Positions 48,934 through 57,939 of a DNA stretch of 64,000 bases are shown in pieces. Every line of letters begins with the position of its first letter. The stretch's first letter is position 1. The notes under the pieces were generated by a model, which was not told where the DNA came from, did not search any database, and worked only from the letters and a program-made list of their open reading frames with translations. Source of the stretch: Knoellia sp. Soil729 (GTDB taxonomy: Bacteria; Actinomycetota; Actinomycetes; Actinomycetales; Dermatophilaceae); NCBI RefSeq assembly GCF_001427985.1, contig NZ_LMSA01000002.1, positions 215,550 through 279,549 on the forward strand. Direction: 5' to 3'. Made by a program: the position numbers and the translations under genes.

Positions 48934-49902
48934 TCAGGCTGTGAACACGACCTTGCCGGTGACCTGACCCTCCACCATCCTGGCGAAACCCTCGCGGGCG
49001 TCGGCGAGAGGTACGACGGAGTCGATGAGGGGCTCGATACGTTGTGCCACAACGAAGTTCGCGAGCTTCTGCAGCTCCTCATGTGTGCCCATGGTGGAAC
49101 CGACGACGCGCAGCTGCTTGAAGAAGATCTTGGTGAGCTCGGCCTTGGCGGGAGCGTCTCCCGAGGTCGCGCCCGAGATGACGATGGTGCCGCCCGGTCG
49201 CAGGGCGTTGACGGAGTGCGACCAGGTCGCGGCACCCACGGTCTCCATCACGGCGTCGACCCGTTCGGGGAGCCGCTCCCCCGAGGCGAAGGCGCGGTCT
49301 GCGCCGAGCGAGACGGCCTGGGCACCCTTGGCCTCGTCGCGGCTGGTCACCCACATGCGCATGCCGGCTGCAGCGCCGAGCTGGACGAGCGCGGTGGCCA
49401 CGCCACCGGCCGCACCCTGGACGAGGACCGAGCCCCCGGGCTGCACCCCCGAGTTCGTGAACAACATCCGGTATGCCGTGAGCCAGGCTGTCGGCAGGCA
49501 GGCCGCCTGCTCCCAGCTGAGCTCGGCGGGCTTGGCGACGAGGTTGGCGCGCGGCACGGCCACCTTGGTGGCCAGGGTCCCGTCGTGCAGCTCGGAGAGC
49601 AAGGTGCGTCGTGGGTCGAGGGTCTCGTCGCCATGCCACCCGTCCGAGGGGATGACGGAGTGGATGAGGACCTCGTTGCCGTCGGGGTCGATCCCTGCCC
49701 CGTCGCATCCGAGGACCATCGGGAGCCGGTCCGCCGAAAGGCCCACACCGCGCAGGGACCAGACGTCGTGGTGGTTGAGCGCGGACGTCTTGAGGTCGAC
49801 CACGACCCATCCGTCACGCTCCTGCGGGTCCGGTCGCTCGGCCACCTCCAGCCCCGACAGGGGGTCGTCAGCGGACTGTGAGGCGGCGTAGGCAGCGAGC
49901 AT
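48934..49902 (-). CDS. Medium-chain dehydrogenase/reductase (quinone oxidoreductase-like)
   Basis: 322 residues: GroES-like N-terminal domain with SALNHHDVWSLRG and LGCDGAG, and Rossmann domain with VLVQGAAGGVATALVQLG. The structural-zinc cysteines of alcohol dehydrogenases are absent, pointing to the quinone oxidoreductase/zinc-independent side. NADPH dependence and substrate are not predictable. Convergent with the SGNH gene and divergent from mmuM. Confidence 0.8.
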   Translation of the reverse strand: MLAAYAASQSADDPLSGLEVAERPDPQERDGWVVVDLKTSALNHHDVWSLRGVGLSADRLPMVLGCDGAGIDPDGNEVLIHSVIPSDGWHGDETLDPRRTLLSELHDGTLATKVAVPRANLVAKPAELSWEQAACLPTAWLTAYRMLFTNSGVQPGGSVLVQGAAGGVATALVQLGAAAGMRMWVTSRDEAKGAQAVSLGADRAFASGERLPERVDAVMETVGAATWSHSVNALRPGGTIVISGATSGDAPAKAELTKIFFKQLRVVGSTMGTHEELQKLANFVVAQRIEPLIDSVVPLADAREGFARMVEGQVTGKVVFTA

Positions 49903-49950
49903 GTCCCGACCCTACTCAAGGCGTCGCGCCAGCGGTGCGACGATGTGGCG

Positions 49951-50835
49951 ATGACCATCCAGGAACTGCTCTCCACAGGCACCGTCGTCCTCGACGGAGG
50001 GCTCTCGACCGCACTGGAGGCACGTGGCCACGACCTGTCCGGGAGCCTCTGGTCGGCCCGGCTGCTGCGGGAAGACCCCGCTGGGGTCGTGGCAGCGCAC
50101 CGGGGCTTCGTCGAAGCAGGGGCCCAGGTGCTCATCACGGCGTCCTACCAGGCGAGCCACATCGGCTATGCCGCGGCCGGTCTCACGCCCGAGCAGTGCG
50201 ATGCAGACCTCGGGGCCTCGGTCCGGTTGGCACGCGAGGCTGCCGACGGGCGGGCGCTCGTCGCAGCCTCGGTGGGGCCCTACGGAGCGGCCCTGGCCAA
50301 CGGCTCCGAGTACACCGGCTACCCGCACGTGGGTCGTTCCTCGTTGCGCGACTTCCACGCTCGTCGCCTCGAGCGGCTCGTCGCCGCCTCCCCCGACCTC
50401 GTCGCGGTGGAGACGATCCCCGAGCTCGGCGAGGCCGAGGTCGTGGTGCAGCTCCTCGATGAGATCGCCCCGTCCCTGCCCTACTGGGTGTCCTTCTCGG
50501 CGACGGCGGATGCACGGCTCACGGGCGGGGCTCCCTTCACCGAGGCCGTCGACGTGGTGCGCGGGTCCGCCATCGCCGTGGGTGTCAACTGCACGGCTCC
50601 CGCCCACATCGAGGAGCTGCTCGCGTCGGCCAGTCCCTCGGTGCCCTACGTCGTCTATCCCAACGCCGGAGCATCGTACGACGCCGACACCAAGACGTGG
50701 ACCGACGACGGCTCGTCCCGCTTCGCCCCCGAGGCCCTCCACCGCTGGCAGGAGCTGGGCGCGGCCCTCATCGGCGGCTGCTGCGGCATCGCCGCGGACG
50801 GCATCCAGGAGATCGCCGGCGCCGTCCGCGAGTGA
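49951..50835 (+). CDS. mmuM: Homocysteine S-methyltransferase
   Basis: Methylates homocysteine with S-methylmethionine or SAM, giving methionine. 294 residues; LDGGLSTALEARGHD at the start, NCTAP with the first zinc cysteine near residue 213, and GGCCGI late, giving the other two zinc cysteines. A GTG at 49945 would add two residues. No S-methylmethionine permease is adjacent. Confidence 0.88.
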   Translation: MTIQELLSTGTVVLDGGLSTALEARGHDLSGSLWSARLLREDPAGVVAAHRGFVEAGAQVLITASYQASHIGYAAAGLTPEQCDADLGASVRLAREAADGRALVAASVGPYGAALANGSEYTGYPHVGRSSLRDFHARRLERLVAASPDLVAVETIPELGEAEVVVQLLDEIAPSLPYWVSFSATADARLTGGAPFTEAVDVVRGSAIAVGVNCTAPAHIEELLASASPSVPYVVYPNAGASYDADTKTWTDDGSSRFAPEALHRWQELGAALIGGCCGIAADGIQEIAGAVRE

Positions 50836-50844
50836 GCGCCGCGC

Positions 50845-52002
<1,158 letters not shown>

Positions 52003-52176
52003 GACGGGGCTCCCAACACGGAGGACGACGCGCAACCGATGACATCGGTGCGGCGGGGCCGAACCCCGGGTGCAGGGTCGACGTGGTGCGGGAGGTGTGC
52101 CGCGCGATGTCATCCTCGCACGGGCCCGGGCGCCGTGTCTGCGGACCGCCGCGTGCGCAATGCCACAATCAGCCGC

Positions 52177-52536
52177 GTGGTCCCGTCCTCGATCCCCCGC
52201 CCCCGCGTCGTGCGCGTTCGCGGGCGGTCCATGGAACCGACCCTGCACGAGGGTGACCTCCTCCTCACGCTGTGGGGAGCTCGCCCCCGGCGCGGCTGCG
52301 TGGCGGTGGTGCACCTGCCCCCGGACCGGGCGGGGGCAGACCGCCCTGTCTCGGTGAAGCGGATCACCGGGCCGGATCCCGTTGAAGGCAGCCGCTGGTG
52401 GCTCGACAGTGACAACCCGCGCGAGGGCGTGACGTCCTTCGACGTGGGGTCGATCGCGCCGGACGACGTGCTGGCAACGGTCGTGGCACGCCTCTGGCCC
52501 CGGCCGGGGAAGGTGAGCACACGGCATACGGGCTGA
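52177..52536 (+). CDS. sodX: S26 family peptidase, probable Ni-SOD maturation protease
   Basis: 119 residues of signal-peptidase fold: catalytic Ser in RVRGRSMEPTL (about residue 20) and general-base Lys in SVKRITGP (about residue 62). No N-terminal membrane helix is visible, so it is likely cytoplasmic, unlike general signal peptidases. It lies 67 bases upstream of sodN, the position of SodX, which cleaves the SodN propeptide to free the nickel-binding His. GTG start at 52177 chosen by homology; the upstream extension is low-complexity. Confidence 0.85.
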   Translation: MVPSSIPRPRVVRVRGRSMEPTLHEGDLLLTLWGARPRRGCVAVVHLPPDRAGADRPVSVKRITGPDPVEGSRWWLDSDNPREGVTSFDVGSIAPDDVLATVVARLWPRPGKVSTRHTG

Positions 52537-52557
52537 CTGCGACCGAGCGCCGCGTTG

Positions 52558-52563
52558 TAGGTT
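52558..52563 (+). promoter_or_regulatory. -10 element TAGGTT of sodN
   Basis: TAGGTT lies 40 bases before the sodN ATG, in the sodX-sodN gap, so sodN can be transcribed independently of sodX. Confidence 0.4.
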
Positions 52564-52603
52564 GGGAAGTGGCCGACAACTCAGCCCAACGAAAGGGACG
52601 TTC

Positions 52604-53005
52604 ATGCGCCTCCCCGCTTTGTTCAGTGTCACCGATGTCAGCGCCCACTGCGACCTGCCGTGCGGTGTCTACGACCCCGCCCAGGCCCGCATCGAGGCGG
52701 AGTCCATCAAGGGAATCATCGCCAAGGTCGCCGACAACGACGACCCCGACTTCCGCACCCGGGCGGTGCTCATCAAGGAGCAGCGCTCGCAGCTCGTCAA
52801 GGAGCACCTGTGGGTGCTGTGGACCGACTACTTCAAGCCGCCGCACTTCGAGAAGTACCCCAACCTGCACACCCTCATCAACGAGGCCACCAAGCTCGCC
52901 GGCGCCTCGGGCACCAAGGGTCAGTTCGACGCCGCCAAGGCCGACGAGCTCCTCTCGAAGATCGATGAGATCGACGCGATCTTCAAGGAGACCAAGCAGG
53001 CCTGA
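52604..53005 (+). CDS. sodN: Nickel superoxide dismutase
   Basis: Dismutates superoxide. 133 residues; the nickel hook HCDLPCGVY starts at residue 15, after a 14-residue propeptide (MRLPALFSVTDVSA) that must be removed to expose His1. The rest is the four-helix bundle with HLWVLWTDYFKP. AAAGGGA precedes the ATG. Pairs with the upstream SodX protease and is followed by a strong terminator. Confidence 0.97.
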   Translation: MRLPALFSVTDVSAHCDLPCGVYDPAQARIEAESIKGIIAKVADNDDPDFRTRAVLIKEQRSQLVKEHLWVLWTDYFKPPHFEKYPNLHTLINEATKLAGASGTKGQFDAAKADELLSKIDEIDAIFKETKQA

Positions 53006-53025
53006 CCGGCCAGCAGGACTGCGCG

Positions 53026-53058
53026 CAAGGCCCCGGCACAGGACGTGCCGGGGCCTTG
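53026..53058 (+). terminator. Terminator after sodN
   Basis: CAAGGCCCCGGCAC (53026-53039) and its exact complement (53045-53058) form a 14-bp stem with a five-base loop. Confidence 0.85.
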
Positions 53059-53120
53059 AGCGTCGTGGGACCAACCCGTGATGGCAGCCCGTGATGGCAG
53101 CCCGTGGCGCCAGCCGCAGG

Positions 53121-54464
53121 TCAGCTCATGCCGTTGGGGCCGGATGCAGGCAGCGACACCGATCGGATGAGGGCCTCGACCACCTCGGGGTCGTACTCGT
53201 AGCCCAGCCCGAGGTGGATCCGCTCGAGGGCGGCCTCGACGGAGGTGTGGTCCGTGCGGCCGTGGGAGTAGTCGTCGAAGGCGTTGGCAACCTTGATGAT
53301 CCGGCTCTCGAGGGGCACCTTCTCACCCCACTCGCGCACGTGCCGGAACGGGGTCGTCTGTCGCTCCATGAGGTCGGCCACCCGACCGAGCACCTCGGTG
53401 CGGCGCACGATGCGCGCGCCCTCGGAGGCGATGCGTCGCTGGTCGTCCGGAGCCGCGAGCACCGTGGCACCGTCGGGGATGGGTGAGCGCAGTCCGACCT
53501 GGCCGAGGTCGTGGAGCAGGGCGGCATACTCGAGGTCCTGGAGATCCTCCGCCCGCAGGCCCATGGAGCGAGCGATGGTGACCGAGCGCTTGGCGACGCG
53601 CGCAGCGTGGCCCTCGGGGGTGTAGCCGGCGACCTCGGTGAGGCGGGACAGGGTCGCGATCGTCTGCCGGTAGGTCTCGCGGTTGGTGGTGTAGCGACGC
53701 ACCGCGATGTAGGTGAGGACCATCGGGAGCAGGCCGAGTGGCAGGGCGAGCAGGCCGACCTCTGGCGCCAGGAACGCCACGAGTGGGCCAGCCGCCAGGA
53801 GCCCCAGGGTCAGCGCCTGGGCCTCCTCCAGCTCCTCGCTGAGGGTGCTTGCGACCGGCAGCCCGTGGCGCTGGGCGCGGACGAACCCGGTGAGGAGGAT
53901 CTCGACGAAGAGACCCGCCGCGGCAGCTCCGAGCATGACGACGGCCACGACCCAGGCCGGGCGCGCGTGGTCGATCTCCCAGGACCACCGTCCCGAGCCC
54001 TCCAGTGGTGCGGCACGCAGGAACGCGGCGGTGACCACCACCCCCACGGTGCGTGCTGCCACGACGTACCAGCCGACGTGCAGGTGGCGCACCAGCCGCA
54101 GGAGAGCCCCGAGGACCAGGGAGGCCGCCACCACCAGGGCGACGATGCCGACGGGGACGTCGAACATCGGCTTGCCGTCGAGAGGTCCGAGAACGGCCAA
54201 CGCGATGGCTGACGCTGTCGAGACCGGAGCCGTGACCCGTCCGGACGGCATCTGTATGCGAAGCTGCTCACCGATGACGATCGCGACGGCGAAGGCTGCC
54301 AGCACGGCGGCATGTTCGCGAACCGTGACGCCCAGGCGGGACGACTCCGTCAGCAGAGACCATCCGACCGTGAGTGCCCCGAGGGCGAGGACCGCAGGCT
54401 CGGCCCTGCGCAGACGCCCGTCGGCTCTCCGAGCCGGCAGACCCAGATGCCATGCGCGTGTCAT
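53121..54464 (-). CDS. Membrane HD-domain protein, degenerate HD-GYP (second of pair)
   Basis: 447 residues: an N-terminal membrane region with about eight helices (25-290) and a C-terminal HD domain (about 285-440). The HD part starts GHAARVAKRSVTIARSMGL and has the metal dyad in YAALLHDLGQVGL, as in HD-GYP c-di-GMP phosphodiesterases. The HHE..DGxGYP half is not present: the corresponding segment reads LMERQTTPFRHV. Activity against c-di-GMP is therefore doubtful. Shares a membrane-sensor layout with the upstream paralogue, whose end it overlaps by four bases (ATGA). Confidence 0.75.
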   Translation of the reverse strand: MTRAWHLGLPARRADGRLRRAEPAVLALGALTVGWSLLTESSRLGVTVREHAAVLAAFAVAIVIGEQLRIQMPSGRVTAPVSTASAIALAVLGPLDGKPMFDVPVGIVALVVAASLVLGALLRLVRHLHVGWYVVAARTVGVVVTAAFLRAAPLEGSGRWSWEIDHARPAWVVAVVMLGAAAAGLFVEILLTGFVRAQRHGLPVASTLSEELEEAQALTLGLLAAGPLVAFLAPEVGLLALPLGLLPMVLTYIAVRRYTTNRETYRQTIATLSRLTEVAGYTPEGHAARVAKRSVTIARSMGLRAEDLQDLEYAALLHDLGQVGLRSPIPDGATVLAAPDDQRRIASEGARIVRRTEVLGRVADLMERQTTPFRHVREWGEKVPLESRIIKVANAFDDYSHGRTDHTSVEAALERIHLGLGYEYDPEVVEALIRSVSLPASGPNGMS

Positions 54465-55714
54465 GGTGTCTCGAAAGCGTCGGCGTCGGAGCGGTCCTGC
54501 TGGCTCACCACGCGGGACAGGGAGGCCAGGACCCGGTCACTCCCGGCCGAGACGACGTCCCGGTTCCGCAGGTGCGACAGAGCCAGGTGCGAGCTGACCG
54601 GATCGTGCGCATCGTGCAGCAGCAGGTCGTACCTGTCGGCCACGCGCACGATGTCGGCCGCGACAGAGGGCGGCGCCCCGGCTTCGGGGGCCCTCGCGAC
54701 CTCCTCCATCACCGCGGAGGCGCCGTGCAGGAAGGGCAGGCCCTGCAGCATGGCGGCACCCCGAACGGCGGCGCTGTCTCCTCGGTCGGATCCTTCCTGG
54801 CCGGGCGCGACGATGACGCGCCCGAGGTCATGGAGCAGCCCAGCCGTGCGGATGTCGGCGACATCCCGGGGACCCAGCCCCAGCTCTTGCGCCATGAGCC
54901 CTGCCAGAGTAGAGACGCGCCGGCTGTGGCCGTCGAGGATCGGAGCCCTTGTCTCGATCGCCGTCACGAGGGCACCGAGGGCACGCTCGCGGGCGTCACG
55001 CTCCTCGCCGAACTGCAGGAGTGCCCAGCGGGCACCAGCCAACGGTGCCAGGCCCACGAGCAGGGCGACCGGCCCGAGCTCACCGGGCAGCCACATGACG
55101 ACGATGATGAAGGCGATGACCCCGTAGGCGAACTGGGTCAACCCCGAGCTGGTCAGCATGTCCACGAGCTGCAGCTGGAGTGGCACACCTGCCGACAGCC
55201 GGACCACACCCGCCACCAGCAGCGCGTTGGCGAGGAGGTTCACCGCGTCTGCGACGACGATGGGAAGTCCGACGTGGAGCACGAGCGGCAGCATGCCGTG
55301 AAGCTCCGCGACGTCGAGCGACCCCCCGACGAGGTGGTAGGCCAGGCCACCGATCATGGCCGAGGATGACGCCATCGCCATGTTGAAGACGCGACGATGC
55401 ACGGGGATGCGCCGACGGGTCAGGCCGGCCATGACCAGACCGACCACCCCCACGCCGAAGGGCCCGACGAGCGGGATGGCGGCCAGCACCACGACGTTGT
55501 CGGCCGTGAAATGGATCCGGCCGTCACTCGACGTGGAGGGCAGCCACCACGTCAAGGCCCCCAGAAGAGTGAGAACCCCCAACGCCACCGAGCTGTGAGG
55601 CCAGCCGTACCTCAGGTAGCAGAAGCAGCCGAGTCCCAGCGCAACCAGGACCGAAGCCGCAATGTAGATCCGCGTGGCCGAACGGGCGGATGCCGGAGTC
55701 GTGGACTCCGGCAT
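54461..55714 (-). CDS. Membrane HD-domain protein, degenerate HD-GYP (first of pair)
   Basis: 417 residues from the ATG at 55714: about eight membrane helices (16-235) and a cytoplasmic HD domain (about 240-400) with TRAPILDGHSRRVSTLA and AGLLHDLGRVIVAP, the histidine and HD metal ligands. The GYP half is missing and replaced by an Ala/Gly-rich segment (EVARAPEAGAPPSV). The in-frame extension to 55816 crosses the peptide gene and is not homologous. It follows the secreted peptide gene by 19 bases, so all three genes are likely one operon. Confidence 0.75.
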   Translation of the reverse strand: MPESTTPASARSATRIYIAASVLVALGLGCFCYLRYGWPHSSVALGVLTLLGALTWWLPSTSSDGRIHFTADNVVVLAAIPLVGPFGVGVVGLVMAGLTRRRIPVHRRVFNMAMASSSAMIGGLAYHLVGGSLDVAELHGMLPLVLHVGLPIVVADAVNLLANALLVAGVVRLSAGVPLQLQLVDMLTSSGLTQFAYGVIAFIIVVMWLPGELGPVALLVGLAPLAGARWALLQFGEERDARERALGALVTAIETRAPILDGHSRRVSTLAGLMAQELGLGPRDVADIRTAGLLHDLGRVIVAPGQEGSDRGDSAAVRGAAMLQGLPFLHGASAVMEEVARAPEAGAPPSVAADIVRVADRYDLLLHDAHDPVSSHLALSHLRNRDVVSAGSDRVLASLSRVVSQQDRSDADAFETP

Positions 55715-55733
55715 CACCGCAGCGTCTGAGGGC

Positions 55734-55871
55734 TTACCACTGCCAGCCGGCGAACTGGACCACGGAGGTCTTGGCAGTCGCCGTGCCGTCGGCCGCCTGG
55801 GCGGCGGAGGTACCAAGGATGGACAGAGCGGCCAGCACGACGGCGGCAGCGGTGAGGCGGAGAGCGCGCAT
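55734..55871 (-). CDS. Small secreted peptide encoded ahead of the HD protein pair
   Basis: 45 codons. Residues 1-26 form a classical signal peptide (MRALRL, then an Ala/Val/Leu core, ending TSAAQA), giving a mature peptide of about 18-19 residues that begins ADGTATAK and ends VVQFAGWQW. GAAAGG lies seven bases before the ATG. The next gene on the strand, a membrane HD protein, starts 19 bases after the stop. I know no family for it. It may be a signalling peptide, a cell-surface peptide, or a relic; the order with two membrane-embedded sensors makes a signal role worth testing. Confidence 0.7.
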   Translation of the reverse strand: MRALRLTAAAVVLAALSILGTSAAQAADGTATAKTSVVQFAGWQW

Positions 55872-56038
55872 GAGAGAACCTTTCACGTGTCACGGCCAGG
55901 GAAGCCGGGACTGGTGGCTCTATCCTGCCATGCGTTGGGGGTATGAGACACTGTTAGTGACGAACCCGTGATCTGTGGGGCCAGGACATGACTCAGGCCC
56001 CGTGGTTGTCGGCCCATCCCAAGACTTGAGGAGCACCC

Positions 56039-56113
56039 ATGAGCAAGCGCGCCCGCAAGCGCCGCTCGCGCAAGGGCAACAAGGCCAACCACGGCCGCAA
56101 GCCCAACGCCTGA
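56039..56113 (+). CDS. Ribosomal protein bL37
   Basis: 24-residue, very basic protein: MSKRARKRR at the start and KANHGRKPNA at the end, the same length and pattern as the bL37 protein found in mycobacterial 50S subunits. GAGGAG lies six bases before the ATG, and a strong terminator follows the stop. It sits beside sigR-rsrA. Below the length cut-off of common gene finders, so often missed. Confidence 0.9.
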   Translation: MSKRARKRRSRKGNKANHGRKPNA

Positions 56114-56131
56114 GCACTGCGCAGCAGACGC

Positions 56132-56167
56132 CGAAGGGGCGGCCACCACACGGTGGTCGCCCCTTCG
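56132..56167 (+). terminator. Terminator after bL37
   Basis: CGAAGGGGCGGCCACC (56132-56147) and GGTGGTCGCCCCTTCG (56152-56167) form a 16-bp stem with one G-U pair and a four-base loop. It also separates bL37 from the rsrA end at 56234. Confidence 0.85.
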
Positions 56168-56233
56168 ACGTGTTCGAGAGCTGACCAGTGCCGGTCCCCG
56201 GCCGGGCCGCGGTCGGCGACCGCCTGAGACGGG

Positions 56234-56518
56234 TCAGCGGTCGAGCTCGAGCCGGACCATCGTGATGCGCTCCAGCACCTGCACCCGGAGCTGGTCCGGG
56301 CAGTGCTCCGGCGCGGACGACCGACGGACCGCAGCCTTGACTGCCCGGTCGAGGTCGTGCTCGTGCAGGCAGGGACCACAGGCCTCGAGGTGCTCGGCGA
56401 CCCGGGCCACGTCGGCCGGCTGCATCTCCCCGTCGAGGTACTCGTAGATCCGGTGCAGGACCTCGGAGCACTCCGCGTGTGACTGGGAGTGCGTCTCATT
56501 CCCTTGGCTCTCGTTCAC
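56234..56518 (-). CDS. rsrA: Mycothiol-system anti-sigma factor RsrA
   Basis: Zinc-binding anti-sigma factor that holds SigR inactive until disulfide stress oxidises its cysteines. 94 residues, with an N-terminal His/Cys segment ([18 protein letters not shown]) and the H-x3-C-x2-C core in [11 protein letters not shown] near residues 43-50. Its ATG overlaps the sigR stop by four bases, so the two proteins are made together. Confidence 0.95.
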   Translation of the reverse strand: MNESQGNETHSQSHAECSEVLHRIYEYLDGEMQPADVARVAEHLEACGPCLHEHDLDRAVKAAVRRSSAPEHCPDQLRVQVLERITMVRLELDR

Positions 56519-57141
56519 GATCGGACCTCCTTGCCGAAGCCGCGCTCGGCGGCATACTCCGTCAGCATTTCGCGCAGCTGGCGCCGACCGCGGTGCAGCC
56601 GCGACATCACGGTGCCAATGGGCGTTCCCATGATCTCAGCGATCTCCTTGTAGGCGAAGCCCTCGACGTCGGCGAGGTAGACCGCCATCCGGAAGTCCTC
56701 GGGCAGGTCCTGCAGCGCCCGCTTGATCTCGGAGTCGGGCAGGTGGTCGAGCGCCTGCGCCTCGGCGGACTTCAGGCCGCTGCTCGTGTGCGACTCCGCC
56801 CGGGCCAGCTGGTAGTCCTCGACCTCGGAGGCGTCGGACTGCAGGGGCTCGCGCTGCTTCTTGCGGTAGGTGTTGATGTAGGTGTTGGTGAGGATGCGGT
56901 ACATCCAGGCGCGCAGGTTCGTCCCCGGCTTGAACTGGTGGAAGGCGGCGAACGCCTTCGCGTAGGTCTCCTGGAGCAGGTCCTCCGCGTCGGCCGGGTT
57001 GCGCGTCGTGCGCATCGCGGCGGCATAGAGCTGGTCGAGCAGCGGCAGCGCCTCTGCCTCGAAGCGAGCCTGCCGCTCCTCGGGAGTCTCGGTCGCGACG
57101 TCTACCGTGGGCTCGTCGTTGGTGGTCTGTGGTGTGGTCAT
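56515..57141 (-). CDS. sigR: RNA polymerase sigma factor SigR (ECF, SigH type)
   Basis: Directs the thiol-oxidative stress response. 208 residues from the ATG at 57141 (GGTGGAG upstream). Region 2 includes [17 protein letters not shown] and [18 protein letters not shown]; region 4 includes [26 protein letters not shown] and [14 protein letters not shown]. An in-frame GTG at 57195 would add 18 residues, and lies downstream of the SigR-type promoter; Streptomyces SigR has a comparable N-terminally extended, unstable form. Operon with rsrA. Confidence 0.96.
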   Translation of the reverse strand: MTTPQTTNDEPTVDVATETPEERQARFEAEALPLLDQLYAAAMRTTRNPADAEDLLQETYAKAFAAFHQFKPGTNLRAWMYRILTNTYINTYRKKQREPLQSDASEVEDYQLARAESHTSSGLKSAEAQALDHLPDSEIKRALQDLPEDFRMAVYLADVEGFAYKEIAEIMGTPIGTVMSRLHRGRRQLREMLTEYAAERGFGKEVRS

Positions 57142-57249
57142 CGCACTCCACCCTAGACCCGTCTCTGCGGGCGACGTCGTGTGCAGCACGAGCACGGACA
57201 GGCCTCTCGATGGCAGGGCGCACCTCTGTGGTGGTGCGTGGACATGGAT

Positions 57250-57279
57250 GTCAACAGGCGGCGTCGTGGCGCCATTCCC
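57250..57279 (-). promoter_or_regulatory. SigR-type autoregulatory promoter of sigR
   Basis: On the minus strand, -35 GGGAAT (57279-57274), an 18-base spacer and -10 GTTGAC (57255-57250) fit GGAAT-N18-GTT exactly. The start site would be about 100 bases before the sigR ATG. A second, housekeeping-type -10 (TAGGGT) lies just upstream of the ATG. Confidence 0.8.
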
Positions 57280-57306
57280 GCATGTCCGTCCGGGGTGCTC
57301 CTGCCC

Positions 57307-57939
57307 TCAGCCGACCGACTCGAGGAACACCCGTGCCGCCTCGACGAGCGGACCCGTCACCCTGATCGTGTGCTCGCCCTGGACGGCGGTGACGTATGCC
57401 GGGTCGTCCAGCTCGGCGCGCACCTCACCGGGGCTGCCGAACGGGTCGCGCTCGCCCTGGACCACGTGCAGAGCGATGCCCGCCGTGAGCGGAGCTCGCA
57501 GCTCCTGCGCCCGCGAGACCTCGGGCCGGCCGGGCGGGTGCAGGGGGAAGGACAGGCAGAGCACCGCGTCCGCACCGAGGTCGGCCGCGGTGCGACAGCT
57601 GACCCGGGCGCCGTTGCTCTTGCCCGACAGGACCAACGGGCCGGGCAGCCGACCGCGCCCGCTGCGCAGGGACCGGACCACCGGCAACCAGGCCGCGTCC
57701 TGCGAGACGGGACGCGGCGGCATACGCCGTCCGGCCACGCCCCACGCCTGCTGCACGAACGCCACGGCCCAGCCGCTCTCGACGAGTCCGTCACGCACGG
57801 CCATGAGGTCGGCTCCCCCGAGCCGGCCACTCGCACCATGGGTGAGGACCACGGTCCCGCGAGCGCGAACCGGCCGGACGACGTGGGCGTGGGCGGGACC
57901 GAGTGGAGTGTCGACCTCGACCAGCCGGCGGGTCGTCAC
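57307..57939 (-). CDS. Alpha/beta hydrolase of the KANL3/Tex30-like family
   Basis: 210 residues from a GTG at 57939 that overlaps the SRAP stop (GTGA). The nucleophile elbow is LVLSGKSNGARVS (GxSxG with Ser near residue 115), the oxyanion region follows VLTHGASGRLG, and the catalytic His is in VQGEHTIRV close to the end. Cytoplasmic; substrate unknown. Confidence 0.75.
   Translation of the reverse strand: MTTRRLVEVDTPLGPAHAHVVRPVRARGTVVLTHGASGRLGGADLMAVRDGLVESGWAVAFVQQAWGVAGRRMPPRPVSQDAAWLPVVRSLRSGRGRLPGPLVLSGKSNGARVSCRTAADLGADAVLCLSFPLHPPGRPEVSRAQELRAPLTAGIALHVVQGERDPFGSPGEVRAELDDPAYVTAVQGEHTIRVTGPLVEAARVFLESVG

Noticed and set aside
53076-53101. Two direct copies of CCCGTGATGGCAG as an attachment or mobile-element duplication
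   Set aside because: Only two short copies after the sodN terminator, with no integrase or inverted ends nearby.
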